The notes under the pieces are model-generated. The model did not search any database. It saw only the letters and a program-made list of their open reading frames with translations, and was not told where the DNA came from. From positions 1,544,001-1,608,000 of the forward strand of contig NZ_OY776574.1 of assembly GCF_963675815.1 (NCBI RefSeq): a DNA stretch of 64,000 bases, read 5' to 3'. Positions 28,378 to 37,187 of this stretch are shown in pieces. Positions within the stretch are counted from its first letter, which is position 1. Each line of letters begins with the position of its first letter. The DNA comes from an uncultured Desulfuromusa sp. Lineage in GTDB: Bacteria > Desulfobacterota > Desulfuromonadia > Desulfuromonadales > Geopsychrobacteraceae. The translations under genes and the position numbers were made by a program.

Positions 28378-28390
28378 CTTGGATAATTAC
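28378..28390 (-). promoter_or_regulatory. Motif shared by katA and fur/perR upstream regions (copy 2)
   Basis: Minus strand GTAATTATCCAAG, about 55-65 bp before the regulator start, next to a partial PerR-box-like TTATAATAAATAATC at 28356-28370 (10 of 14). Suggests autoregulation and joint control with katA. Confidence 0.45.
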
Positions 28391-28466
28391 AAAATTAAAT
28401 ATGACTGTCAATGTTACACTTGGTTTCTACTTTTACAAGGTGGTTTTGGTTAAATTGATGGATCCA

Positions 28467-29186
28467 TTAATCCGACAAATAATATTCAATGGTTGATACT
28501 ACGCGAATTTTCTTGATGTGTGGATGATTGTTGTTCCGGGCTCTGATGCTGAATTGTCCTTGCGATGCCCGTTTGATTTTGCCGAGCTTACTTTGGGAGT
28601 CGGATGCAAATTTTTCAGCGACTTCCCGCGCTTTTCTGGTGGCTTCTTCAATCATTTCCGGTTTGATTTCGTTCAAACGGGAAAAAATATATTCTGTCCG
28701 GGCCTGATGATTGCCTCCGGTAAAGACGATGCCCCTCTTCCCCAGCTCTGACAGTTTCCCCATGACAGAACGGACGGCTTCAATATTATGAGAATAGACA
28801 GTCACCGTTTGGACCGCCGTGTAACGAAACTCGGCCCTGGCATTGTTGCCATATTGTTGCGCCGATTTATCTGTTATGGCAGGAGATGAGAAGGTCAGCT
28901 CGGCAGGGGTGATCCCATTTTTTACAAGGAACTCCTGAATGTTCGCGGTGCTTTGCTCAATGGAGCCATATAAACTTTCGAGATCGTTTCCCGCTGCAGT
29001 AAACTGGATTGGCCATATGACGGTATCGGCATTTTGCTCACGTTCAGACAAACCCTTGACCGTTACACTCCGATCATATTGTTTAAAATCGACTACCGCA
29101 TTTCCCAGCAGAAATCCTAAGGACGACAAGCCAATAAAAATAAAGATACCCAGGATAAAGGCGCTTGCGTTGGTCTGTGTTTTCAC
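28467..29186 (-). CDS. SIMPL-domain (DUF541) exported protein
   Basis: 239 residues. An uncleaved or cleaved N-terminal helix (about 8-30, FILGIFIFIGLSSLGFLLG) is followed by the SIMPL domain: RSVTVKGLSEREQNADTVIW, TVQTVTVYSHNIEAVRSVM, KAREVAEKFA and a C-terminal STIEYYLSD. Related proteins are periplasmic or outer-membrane, and an E. coli homologue (YggE) is linked to oxidative stress. The function here is unknown. Isolated gene; it sits downstream of the regulator with which it shares strand. Confidence 0.82.
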   Translation of the reverse strand: MKTQTNASAFILGIFIFIGLSSLGFLLGNAVVDFKQYDRSVTVKGLSEREQNADTVIWPIQFTAAGNDLESLYGSIEQSTANIQEFLVKNGITPAELTFSSPAITDKSAQQYGNNARAEFRYTAVQTVTVYSHNIEAVRSVMGKLSELGKRGIVFTGGNHQARTEYIFSRLNEIKPEMIEEATRKAREVAEKFASDSQSKLGKIKRASQGQFSIRARNNNHPHIKKIRVVSTIEYYLSD

Positions 29187-29317
29187 GGAATTCTCCTTAA
29201 ACGATCATTGCGGGGGCATAATACCAAAACCAATAAGTGGGGTTTTCAGTATTATGCCCCCAGAGTTGTACACTGTCATTTGCTTCGCAAAGACAGGACA
29301 TACAAGGTTTGTTGCTG

Positions 29318-30313
29318 CTACAGAATCTCTTGCTGGCCACTGAAGTATTTCATGAACTGGACTCTTTCGTATATGGCCGGGTCGGTGCTCTTGTCCTGAC
29401 TCATCTTGCCACGGAAATCTTCAAGGGTTTCGTATTCGTGCCGGATCATCCAGTCTTCAAGCTTGTCGAGCATGGTTTGGATGCAGGTTGGGCCGTTTTT
29501 ATACAATGCAGATACGACCTGGACCGCCTGCGCCCCTGCCAGCAACTGTTTGATGACGGCCTCGCCATCGTGAATGCCTGTAGATGCAGCCAGATCACAA
29601 TCCACTTTTTGAGACATCATGGCGATCCAGCGCAGCGACATGGCCAGATCGCCGGGGCTGCTGAAGACATTGGTCTGGGTTACTTTAAGCTCTTCGATGT
29701 CGAAGTCCGGACTGTAGAAACGGTTGAAGAGGACCAGGCCCGAGATTCCCTGTTTGGAGAGTTTCTGAATTATCTGGCCCAGGCAGGTAAAGTAATGGCT
29801 GATTTTCAGGGCAATCGGAATGGAGACTTCTTTGACGATTTTCTCGACAACATTAAAATAAGCGCGTTCTACTTCTTCCGCACTCCGTTTTTGGTCTGTG
29901 GGCATAAAAAACATATTTAATTCAAGGGCATCCGCGCCGGCAGATTCGAGGCGTTTTGCATGGTCGACCCACTCGTAGGAGAAGCTGCAGTTGACGCTGG
30001 CCACGATCGGAACTGCTACAGCTTTCTTTGCTTCACGGATCAAGGTTGTATATTTGGCAAGGTTTTCACCTTTGATGACCAAATCGTGATAATCGAAGCG
30101 TTCCATATAACGGCTGGTTTCAGGAACATCTTTCATCATATCGTTCAGCTCGTGAAAAATTTCCTCCTCGAAGATTGACTTGAGAACGATGGCTCCCGCT
30201 CCGCCTTCTTCAAGTTTTTTGATACCGTCCACTGAGCTGGAAAGTCCCGAACTTCCTGCGATAATCGGGGTTTTTAAATTCAGCCCCATGAACTTGGTTG
30301 ATAAGTTTGGCAT
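29318..30313 (-). CDS. Dihydroorotate dehydrogenase-like FMN protein
   Basis: 331-residue TIM-barrel protein of the PyrD class: MGLNLKTPIIAGSSGLSS at the start, IVASVNCSFSYEWVDHAKRL with AGADALELNMF (about 110-140), and IALKISHYFTCLG in the middle; the C-terminal ASTGIHDGEAVIKQLLAGAQAVQVVSAL is the FMN-phosphate site. It matches the DHODH-like subgroup that is common in anaerobes and often is not the pyrimidine enzyme. True substrate unknown. AGGAGG in front of the ATG. Confidence 0.83.
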   Translation of the reverse strand: MPNLSTKFMGLNLKTPIIAGSSGLSSSVDGIKKLEEGGAGAIVLKSIFEEEIFHELNDMMKDVPETSRYMERFDYHDLVIKGENLAKYTTLIREAKKAVAVPIVASVNCSFSYEWVDHAKRLESAGADALELNMFFMPTDQKRSAEEVERAYFNVVEKIVKEVSIPIALKISHYFTCLGQIIQKLSKQGISGLVLFNRFYSPDFDIEELKVTQTNVFSSPGDLAMSLRWIAMMSQKVDCDLAASTGIHDGEAVIKQLLAGAQAVQVVSALYKNGPTCIQTMLDKLEDWMIRHEYETLEDFRGKMSQDKSTDPAIYERVQFMKYFSGQQEIL

Positions 30314-30504
30314 TTTCGATTTTCCTCCTTCCGTGTCTGTTAACTTTTCAGGATAATTAAATATATACGGACATCATACCGAATAATCAGATTTTTAGCC
30401 AAAAACTGGGACATTTTTCCGCTTTAAAAAATTGTTCTTAACAGAGAACAGAACTACTCCGGCACCATCAGCAAATTAAAATGACAGAATGACAGCGGAG
30501 TTTC

Positions 30505-31524
30505 TCAGGTGCTCACGACCACAACAACAAGGGCGACGGCATATACGCTCAGGATCAGAGCACTTTCAAATCCGATGCGGCCGATCCCATAAGTTTCGCG
30601 GCGCACCAGCCCCATCAACAGGATGGCGGTCATCAGAATGCTCACCAGTCCCCATATCATCTGCACCGGAGCCATGTCGTGGTAGATGGAGCCGTGCGCA
30701 TAGCCCACGTCAGCAGCGGCGACAACGAGCATGTTGAAACAGTTAGTGCCGAAGATGTTGCTGACAGCCAGCGTCAGCGCGCCAATGCGGATTGCGACGA
30801 TGGTGGTGACCAGTTCGGGTGTGGATGTTGCCAAAGCGGTGAGCAGGCCGCCAACCAAGGTTTCAGAAAGTCCCGTCTGGTCGGCTATCCCCTTTGCTGC
30901 TTCCATCAGGACCCAGCCGGCTATGCCGGTAGCGATGGCCATACCGATGAACCCAACCCACACCGAGGATGAACGGCCACGATGCTGCTTATTGGGTTTA
31001 TCCGCAACTGTCTGGTGGGTCAGTCGGGGGAACCACATGGGTTTGATCCTGGTGCGGTGAACCAGGTGCAGGCCGAAGAGATAAGTGGCGACGATGACTG
31101 GTGTAATCGGGTGGATACTCCACTGATTGACCTTGGGTGTAATGATTGCGAGCAACGGCATCGTCAGCAACACAATCAGTAATCCCGCCAGGATCAGGTT
31201 GATAGGGGATGCAGCTGCGTGTTCCAGATTGGCTTTACGATAGACAACATCGGCTACGCCAAGAAAGAGCAGGTTAGCGGCCATGCTGCCCATGACGTTA
31301 CTCATGGCCAGATCGGGGCGTGCATCTATGGCTGCGCTCAGGGTCGCGGCAAAATCGGGCAGCGAAGTGACTCCTGCCAGAAGCAGAACCCCGAAGAGTG
31401 CCTCGCCCAGACCGGTTCGGTCGGCCAGCGTATCAGCCCGCCGGGCAAGTTGGCTGCCGGCAATGACGATCACCAGCGCAGCGGTGCTAAAGGCAATTAT
31501 GTTGAGTATCAAAGAAGAAAACAC
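30505..31524 (-). CDS. Calcium/sodium (CaCA) antiporter family protein
   Basis: 339 residues with about ten membrane helices in two inverted halves. The alpha-repeats carry GVTSLPDFAATLSAA...SNVMGSMAANLLFLG (about 50-90) and ATSTPELVTTIVAI...SNIFGTNCFNMLVVA (about 225-265), the Ser/Thr-Pro-Glu/Asp and Asn-Gly/Phe motifs of the ion site. The first repeat has Asp where the second has Glu. Translation starts at GTG with AAGGAT upstream. Likely exports calcium in exchange for sodium or protons; ion choice is inferred from family. Confidence 0.85.
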   Translation of the reverse strand: MFSSLILNIIAFSTAALVIVIAGSQLARRADTLADRTGLGEALFGVLLLAGVTSLPDFAATLSAAIDARPDLAMSNVMGSMAANLLFLGVADVVYRKANLEHAAASPINLILAGLLIVLLTMPLLAIITPKVNQWSIHPITPVIVATYLFGLHLVHRTRIKPMWFPRLTHQTVADKPNKQHRGRSSSVWVGFIGMAIATGIAGWVLMEAAKGIADQTGLSETLVGGLLTALATSTPELVTTIVAIRIGALTLAVSNIFGTNCFNMLVVAAADVGYAHGSIYHDMAPVQMIWGLVSILMTAILLMGLVRRETYGIGRIGFESALILSVYAVALVVVVVST

Positions 31525-31625
31525 GCAGATCCTTAAAAGCTATACTATGTCGATCAGTATATCATTAAAACGATTGTGGTAAAGATTGATGCATTGAAGG
31601 AATCGCGCGCATGGAGACGGCTGAT

Positions 31626-31985
31626 CTAAAAAAGTTTACTGCCGATTTTTGCAGAGATGGCTGGTGAAACGAACGTGGCTTCTCCACTTTCCGCTTTAGG
31701 ATATTGAACCCCTATTATTAATGCTTCGGAGACAACATCACCCATTTTTTTGGGCTCAAAATTCAGCACGCCAAGAACAAGTCTGTCTTTGACTTCGTCT
31801 ATAGGATGTTGGGTGAAACGACCATAGCTGGTGCGTTTTCCATATTTTCCGAAATCAATTGTCATTTTGTAAGTTGGCTTGTGTGTGCTTGTTTCAAGCT
31901 CAACGTCGATTATTCTTCCAACTCTGATATCGAGGGTCGCAAACGATTCTTCGAAAGAAACAGTGGGTTTTAGCTCTTTTGCCAT
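31626..31985 (-). CDS. CsaA-like tRNA-binding domain protein
   Basis: 119 residues: a single OB-fold of the tRNA-binding domain family (FATLDIRVGRIIDVELE, GVLNFEPKKMGDVVSEALIIG, TFVSPAISAKIGSKL). Similar to CsaA, an export-related chaperone, and to E. coli YgjH. It dimerises and binds tRNA in characterised members. The ATG at 31983-31985 has AAAGGA at a good distance, preferred over the ATG 15 bases upstream. Confidence 0.88.
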   Translation of the reverse strand: MAKELKPTVSFEESFATLDIRVGRIIDVELETSTHKPTYKMTIDFGKYGKRTSYGRFTQHPIDEVKDRLVLGVLNFEPKKMGDVVSEALIIGVQYPKAESGEATFVSPAISAKIGSKLF

Positions 31986-32104
31986 GTCGAATCCTTTCAA
32001 CTTTTTGCATAGCTTAGAAATAACGCTCCAAGTTTAACGGGCTGGAGCTGGTTCGTTTGGATTTTTATGCGAATCATCCAGATTCTGCTTGGTTGGTTTT
32101 GTGA

Positions 32105-32734
32105 TCAGGTGGTTCTTTGCGCAATAATGAAAACGTCCTTTGTCATCGCGCCGTTATTCTCCTGATAGTCTTGTTCAAGCAGTTCATTTATTTCGAAACC
32201 GACCCCTTCCAGCTGGTTAACTATAGCGTCTCGCTGGAAATAATTAAAATATATTTCCTCTTCCGAAAAGGATGTTGTTTCGTATTGAGCGTTGCTTCCC
32301 TCCATGAAGGAAAGATAAAGAAACCCTTGCAGATTGATGAGCTTGCTTAGCTTGGAAATGAAACGGGTTGTTTCTTCGTCTGAAAGATGGACAATGCAAA
32401 AAGATGCTATGGCTGCGTCATATGTTGAACTTTGCTCTATTGTTCGCAGATCGCAGACAGAAAATGAACCGGTTGGGATCTTTTGCTTTGCGAGCTTAAT
32501 CATTTCCCTGGATAGGTCGATGCCGGTAATTTTGCAGTTCGGGTTTTGTTCAAAGAAAATCTTGGAAGCATTTCCGGGGCCACAGCCCAAATCAATGATT
32601 GATTTCGCATATGAAGCGTATTTTTTCTGGAAATAGTGGATCTTGCGTTTATATGGTTCAAAATCCATAAATTTGGCCGCAAACTTATCCGCTGAATTAT
32701 CGTACGAATTGATGGTGATGGCCGTTTTATCCAT
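32105..32734 (-). CDS. Class I SAM-dependent methyltransferase
   Basis: 209 residues. Motif I SIIDLGCGPGNASKIFF (about 45) binds SAM; ITGIDLSREMIKLA gives the acidic motif II residue; YDAAIASFCIVHLSDEE is the post-motif region. The substrate cannot be inferred. A TTG 15 bases upstream is an alternative start; neither has a strong ribosome site. It follows the pentapeptide-repeat gene by about 30 bp on the same strand, suggesting a two-gene unit. Confidence 0.78.
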   Translation of the reverse strand: MDKTAITINSYDNSADKFAAKFMDFEPYKRKIHYFQKKYASYAKSIIDLGCGPGNASKIFFEQNPNCKITGIDLSREMIKLAKQKIPTGSFSVCDLRTIEQSSTYDAAIASFCIVHLSDEETTRFISKLSKLINLQGFLYLSFMEGSNAQYETTSFSEEEIYFNYFQRDAIVNQLEGVGFEINELLEQDYQENNGAMTKDVFIIAQRTT

Positions 32735-32767
32735 TTTATATTTTTGCAACCTGATATTAATTTTTGG

Positions 32768-33343
32768 TTAATCCAGAATGATATCAAGCCCTGAAAGTAA
32801 CGATAGGGCTTCAGGAGTAGAGAATCTGGTTTTTTTCAATTGATTCCATTCCGGGTTAATGTCGTAATTTGTCGAATTTCGAAAATCCGATTGAGTTAAA
32901 TTGGTTTTTGAAAAACGGCTGTTCAGGAAATTAGTTGCATCAAAGTTGCCTCTTGTTAAATTTGCTTCAGTGAAATCAACCTCTTTGGCGCTACAATCCT
33001 TTATGCTTATCTGTGACAGATTTAAGCCAAAAAAAGATGAAGAATTAATTGTGCTGGAGTAAAAATTGATATTAACAGGTGTTGCCGCTTCTGCCCAATT
33101 GATCCCGATCGCCTTGCAATTCTTAAAATCGACTTCAACAAATGAACAATATTTCGGTTTTATAAGACTGATATTGCATTCAATAAAGACACAATCTTCA
33201 AAACGACATTTTTTGAAAATGGTTCCGGTGAAGTTGCATTTGATAAATTTGCAATCCCAGAATTCAAGATCAAAAAATTGATCGTCTGTCCATTGCTTAT
33301 TTTTGAATTCTACCTTTTGATTGAAACGATCAAAAAAATCCAT
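32768..33343 (-). CDS. Pentapeptide-repeat protein
   Basis: 191 residues. Tandem pentapeptides of the A(D/N)LXX type with Phe or Leu at the centre run from about 20 to 165 (FWDCKFIKCNFTGTIFKKC, KEVDFTEANLTRGNFDATNF), predicting a right-handed quadrilateral beta-helix. The C-terminal NPEWNQLKKTRFSTPEALSLL...LDIILD tail is shared by a common bacterial subfamily. Resemblance to DNA-mimicking Qnr proteins is only architectural. AT-rich relative to neighbours, consistent with an accessory gene. Confidence 0.85.
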   Translation of the reverse strand: MDFFDRFNQKVEFKNKQWTDDQFFDLEFWDCKFIKCNFTGTIFKKCRFEDCVFIECNISLIKPKYCSFVEVDFKNCKAIGINWAEAATPVNINFYSSTINSSSFFGLNLSQISIKDCSAKEVDFTEANLTRGNFDATNFLNSRFSKTNLTQSDFRNSTNYDINPEWNQLKKTRFSTPEALSLLSGLDIILD

Positions 33344-33546
33344 GTCACACTTTCGAAGTTTTTTAATTCAATTAAGTCGTATAAGAGTTCACGATAACCA
33401 CTTGCAGCGCGAACTTGCCTGACACACCGCAATGTCTTAAAGAAGGGAGTCAGCATTCTGCAGATTTTACACGAAACGGTATATGATGTCTCTGGAACTT
33501 GGAAGTATTTACAACGCAGCGCAGCAATGAAAGGATTCTGGAACAG

Positions 33547-34149
33547 ATGAAATGGAGAATCAACAACACCCCGGACTCTATCATCAACAGAAGAGACGAA
33601 CCGTGTCGATTCGGTGTTTTAAATTCAGAATTAATCTTCAGTTCACTTCAACTTGAGGAGGGGGGCTGCTTTGTCGATGCCGGATGCGGTCCGGGAGAGT
33701 ACTCTGTTCTGGCAGCAAAGCACGTCGGTGACGTGGGCTCGGTTATTGCGCTGGATCGCGATCCCTGGATGGTTGAGCAGTTGCACAAGACAATCGCAGC
33801 GCAAGCCATCACCAATATCGAAACGCAAATTGTCGACCTTGGAAAGCCTCTTCCTCTCAAAGACCAACAAGCTGATGCTGTCTTGATCTCAGCCGTTCTT
33901 CACATGCCCGGATTGAGTGACCGCTGGCAGATTCTTTTCCCGGAGCTATGGCGTATCCTGAAACAGGGTGGGAAACTGGGAATTATTGAGAAGAATAATG
34001 CTTCGGTTCCCGTTGGTCACCCATTACATTTGCGATTGTCGCCGGAAACGATCGCCGAAAATATTATCCCATATGGATTTGGACAGTGTGGCCTGATTGA
34101 GCTGAAGGAGAACATCTTCCTGATTGTGTTTGAGAAACGCGATTCCTGA
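33547..34149 (+). CDS. Class I SAM-dependent methyltransferase
   Basis: 200 residues. FVDAGCGPGEYSVLAAKHVG (motif I, about 40), VIALDRDPWMVEQL (motif II) and PLKDQQADAVLISAVLHMPG (motif IV region), LWRILKQGGKLGIIEK (motif VI) are clear. It resembles the UbiE/Methyltransf_11 group. The frame extends upstream to a TTG at 33499; the ATG at 33547 with GGAACAG is preferred. It is convergent with the CbiZ gene at a gap of 17 bp. Substrate unknown. Confidence 0.78.
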   Translation: MKWRINNTPDSIINRRDEPCRFGVLNSELIFSSLQLEEGGCFVDAGCGPGEYSVLAAKHVGDVGSVIALDRDPWMVEQLHKTIAAQAITNIETQIVDLGKPLPLKDQQADAVLISAVLHMPGLSDRWQILFPELWRILKQGGKLGIIEKNNASVPVGHPLHLRLSPETIAENIIPYGFGQCGLIELKENIFLIVFEKRDS

Positions 34150-34166
34150 AACAATCGACTTCTCTT

Positions 34167-34889
34167 TCATTTCCGCAAGTGGTGCTCATCTGATGTCGGT
34201 TCGCTATTGGCGTCAGAAAATTCCCACTCAATGGAGGCAGCCACCGTGTCTGTCACCATCCGACCTAATATTTCGCCAAACAGGACATGTTTACCACAGT
34301 ACCGAACTGTTTCCGGCCCATGACCACTGACAATCGCAACCGAATCCGTTCCTGTGCCGGTTGCAATCCCGTCTGAAACGGCACTTTTGATTCCTGCATT
34401 TTGCAATGCTGCTGATTTGGCTTCTGTGACCATCAGCACTGCTTCGATGCCGGCTGCTTCCGTTAATGCCGCAGAGGTTAGAACGACTATGTTGATGGTG
34501 CCCGGGCTCTCAGGGGAAGCTACCATGAATCGGTGCTCCGCATGGTCACCAATACGTCTTGCATTGGAGAGACCGGCTGTCACCATCACCACAACATCAA
34601 TGTCCTGCACGGTCTCTTTTGCCATGCGAAAGGAATCCATTGATGCCGCCGTCATCATTCCTACAGCCGTCCCTTTCCAGCCGGAGGCGATACAATATTG
34701 TGCCAGAGTCTCTTCCGGCGGCTCTGTGCACTGATTGTGCTTGGGGACGTTCAAGTTGACAAGATGGTCGGCGTGGATGATACCACCATTCAAAACCGCA
34801 GAACTGGTAATGCGATGCGGAATGCTGAAGGCAATATGAATATGTTGCCGGGTCTGTTCAATGGATGTAGAGGATGTTATGGGTTGCAT
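34167..34889 (-). CDS. cbiZ: Adenosylcobinamide amidohydrolase (CbiZ)
   Basis: Hydrolyses the aminopropanol side chain of adenosylcobinamide to adenosylcobyric acid, for salvage of incomplete corrinoids. The 240-residue product shows the CbiZ landmarks: ITSSAVLNGGIIHADHLVNL (about 27-46), VVVMVTAGLSNARRIGD (about 98-114), SPGTINIVVLTSAALTEAA, KSAALQNAG and SDGIATGTGTDSVAIVSG (about 183-200). The ATG at 34887-34889 has GGA four bases upstream and a stop codon closes the frame not far before it. No other cobalamin gene is nearby, so it looks like a stand-alone salvage enzyme. Confidence 0.82.
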   Translation of the reverse strand: MQPITSSTSIEQTRQHIHIAFSIPHRITSSAVLNGGIIHADHLVNLNVPKHNQCTEPPEETLAQYCIASGWKGTAVGMMTAASMDSFRMAKETVQDIDVVVMVTAGLSNARRIGDHAEHRFMVASPESPGTINIVVLTSAALTEAAGIEAVLMVTEAKSAALQNAGIKSAVSDGIATGTGTDSVAIVSGHGPETVRYCGKHVLFGEILGRMVTDTVAASIEWEFSDANSEPTSDEHHLRK

Positions 34890-34937
34890 TATTCCAGGAT
34901 TGCCTTCCGATACAATTTTTATCTCAAGTCCCGTTGA

Positions 34938-35198
34938 TCATCCGTTTTTTATTGACCATAAAAATTGGGCACAGGCTAGAAATATAAAGATAAAAGTAAA
35001 AAAGAAAAAAGCGATCAGCCATATTCCGGGCCGCCCTTTTTCTTCTAACGTTAATGCCAGATATTCGGAGAAAACAGAGGGAAGCCATGTTTTGAACCCT
35101 TTTTTCTCTTTCCCTTTAAGATAGTCGTACATTTGAATGATGCATACAAATGCGGCGAGAAAACAGAATAAAATGATTGGGACTGCATAAGTATTCAT
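34938..35198 (-). CDS. Small two-helix membrane protein
   Basis: 86 residues, unrecognised. VPIILFCFLAAFVCIIQM (about 6-23) and IWLIAFFFFTFIFIFLACAQF (about 59-79) are membrane helices joined by a basic cytoplasmic loop (LKGKEKKGFKTWL). It lies between cbiZ and the macro-domain gene, all on one strand. No function suggested. Confidence 0.55.
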   Translation of the reverse strand: MNTYAVPIILFCFLAAFVCIIQMYDYLKGKEKKGFKTWLPSVFSEYLALTLEEKGRPGIWLIAFFFFTFIFIFLACAQFLWSIKNG

Positions 35199-35264
35199 TT
35201 GATAACCGAATAATATTCAAATTGAGCGGTCGTAGAGATGTTGAACGTCCAGCAAGGTCGTGTT

Positions 35265-35783
35265 TTATGGTCGCATCCCAAGGTGCACTGCCTTCCAGAA
35301 TTCAACCGCAGATTGATCAAACAGGTAGAAGTAAATATCTAAGACTTCAAATTCTTTTCGATAACAAACGTTGAGGGCCACTTTTGCAGCTTCCTGGTGC
35401 GGATATCCAAAGATACCGCAGGAAATAGCTGGAAAAGCCACCGATTTACACCGGTTTTCAATGGCTAAGCGTAGGGAGTTAACATAGGCAGACTCAAGCA
35501 ATCTCTCGGGGTCAGGTTCTTCACTATAGATTGGACCTACGGTATGAATGACATATTTTGCAGCCAGATTCCCCGCCGGGGTGATACGCGCTTCACCAAC
35601 GGGGCAACGAATGCCATTGACGGATTTAACTTTAAGGCACTCCTCTCTCAAACTTGGACCCGCTGCACGATGAATTGCCCCATCGACCCCGCCACCACCC
35701 AGCATTTTGGGGTTAGCTGCATTGACGATGGCATCAACATGTGCCTGGGTTAAATCACCCTCAATTATCGAAATATGACCCAT
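35265..35783 (-). CDS. Macro-domain ADP-ribose deacylase (YmdB-like)
   Basis: 172 residues, a single macro domain. DAIVNAANPKMLGGGGVDGAIHRAAG (about 16-41) contains the Asn and Asp of the deacetylase/hydrolase site and the GGGGVDG loop that holds the diphosphate; AKYVIHTVGPIY and FPAISCGIFGYP complete the ADP-ribose pocket. Members remove acyl groups from O-acetyl-ADP-ribose or ADP-ribose from acidic residues. The ATG at 35781-35783 has GGAGAG upstream and is preferred to the TTG 24 bases earlier. Confidence 0.92.
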   Translation of the reverse strand: MGHISIIEGDLTQAHVDAIVNAANPKMLGGGGVDGAIHRAAGPSLREECLKVKSVNGIRCPVGEARITPAGNLAAKYVIHTVGPIYSEEPDPERLLESAYVNSLRLAIENRCKSVAFPAISCGIFGYPHQEAAKVALNVCYRKEFEVLDIYFYLFDQSAVEFWKAVHLGMRP

Positions 35784-35819
35784 AGCGACTCTCCAGCGGA
35801 GGTTCAAGCCTGCTCAAGT

Positions 35820-37163
35820 TTAGCGGCCTTCCATGTCCTTCTGCCGAGACGTTTTTTTCCCCTTGTCCGTCTTTTTCTCTCCAACATCGCGTACGCATCT
35901 TACTTTAAAATGGTCTGTTTTAGAAGCCGATTTGATTTTGCAGATACTTGGATCCTGATATCCTTTTCTTTTATTCACGAACGATGAGCTGCCGTACCAG
36001 ATTTTATTGTAGAGGTGGTCATCTTTCAGAAACTTAAGCTCGTAGGCAATATGGCAGGGTAATTTTTCCAGGATGTCTTTTCGCGTCGGAAGACGCCAGT
36101 CGTTATAACCACCCAGGGTAAGCTTTTTACAATAGCTGACCGCGCGGTCAAATGTCACGCTGGGATCGATAAAGTAATTCTCACTGTTTGAGACCATATA
36201 ACGGTCTTCCACCATGATTTTGTTTCCTTTATGTTTGACCACCGTTGTTTTGTTACGAAAGTATTTATCAAATTTTTCCTGGGAATCAGTCCTGACACAC
36301 ATGATGTTGGCGTGATCTCTTCTGTCTGTATAAGTTTGTCCATTTTGGATTGGATAAAGCTTGTCTTTTGCAAATTTGCCCTTGTCTTTTGAAAATTCTG
36401 GACTGTCCCAGACCCAGACAGTGTCATAGGGTTTTTCTCCCCATTTAATCCTTGAGAATTTCCTGCCTTTGCCGCTGATGGTGCTGAATTCTTTCAGGGT
36501 CGGGACGCGCCAGTCGCTATATCCTTCGACGTTCAGGTTCTGGCAAAAGTCTGTTGCTTCTTGTGCTGACCCGTAAACTTTGATCAGGAGGTAGGGATTA
36601 TCCCGGTATTGTTCAGCGACCGGCAGTGTCCACATCTGCCCTGTTCCAAATTCTTTATCAATAACGGGGTGGGATGAAAATTCTTCAGCTTCTTTACGCC
36701 AGAGCGCTTCTTGTTCCTGCTTTCTGCGAGCGCGCTGTTCAGCCTCTAAACGCGCTTTTTTTTGGGCTGCTATATTGACTTGCCGTTCCTGCTCGCGTTT
36801 CTGCTTTTCTTTGTTATAGACCTCTTCCGCTTTGACCAGATAAGCAATAGCCTGGTTGTAGTATTTGGCTTTTTTCCCGTGCTTTGAGACGTAGTCTTCC
36901 AGTTTCTCATAGGCTTCATATTTTTTTCCTGTTTCGAACAGAGCCTTACCTTCGAAATAATCGAGCGATGAAGGTGTTGCAACTCCTAGTGATTTGATTT
37001 CATTCATTGTTTCGAGGGCATCACCATATTTCTGTCCCTTGAGCTGTTGCGCCAGTTTGGTTTTCAGCATGTCGAAGCGGATTTCCGGAGAAAGAGCCCA
37101 TAAATTGGCAGCATAGAAAAACAGGGCAACCACGGATGCAGTAAAAATCAGTTTTTTATTCAC
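35820..37163 (-). CDS. Secreted protein with coiled coil and two DUF1566 (Lcl) domains
   Basis: 447 residues. Signal peptide (about 1-23, ends LWA). Residues about 25-110 look like helical repeats; about 112-160 is a Lys/Arg/Glu/Gln coiled coil. Two DUF1566-like modules follow, each with a C..L...GY.DWR.PT core: CQNLNVEGYSDWRVPTLKEF (about 220) and CKKLTLGGYNDWRLPTRKDI (about 355). Each ends in a Met/Val-Arg-Cys-Val-Arg strand (NIMCVRTD, KVRCVRDV). Lcl-type domains occur in bacterial adhesins that bind glycosaminoglycans; here only envelope location is inferred. The tail is basic. Likely co-transcribed with the preceding DUF2135-like gene. Confidence 0.8.
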   Translation of the reverse strand: MNKKLIFTASVVALFFYAANLWALSPEIRFDMLKTKLAQQLKGQKYGDALETMNEIKSLGVATPSSLDYFEGKALFETGKKYEAYEKLEDYVSKHGKKAKYYNQAIAYLVKAEEVYNKEKQKREQERQVNIAAQKKARLEAEQRARRKQEQEALWRKEAEEFSSHPVIDKEFGTGQMWTLPVAEQYRDNPYLLIKVYGSAQEATDFCQNLNVEGYSDWRVPTLKEFSTISGKGRKFSRIKWGEKPYDTVWVWDSPEFSKDKGKFAKDKLYPIQNGQTYTDRRDHANIMCVRTDSQEKFDKYFRNKTTVVKHKGNKIMVEDRYMVSNSENYFIDPSVTFDRAVSYCKKLTLGGYNDWRLPTRKDILEKLPCHIAYELKFLKDDHLYNKIWYGSSSFVNKRKGYQDPSICKIKSASKTDHFKVRCVRDVGEKKTDKGKKTSRQKDMEGR

Positions 37164-37187
37164 ATTGTTCTCCTTGTTTCTGATCGA

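Noticed and set aside
29237..29920. 227-codon plus-strand frame over the dihydroorotate dehydrogenase-like gene
   Set aside because: Antisense shadow of a well-supported enzyme gene.
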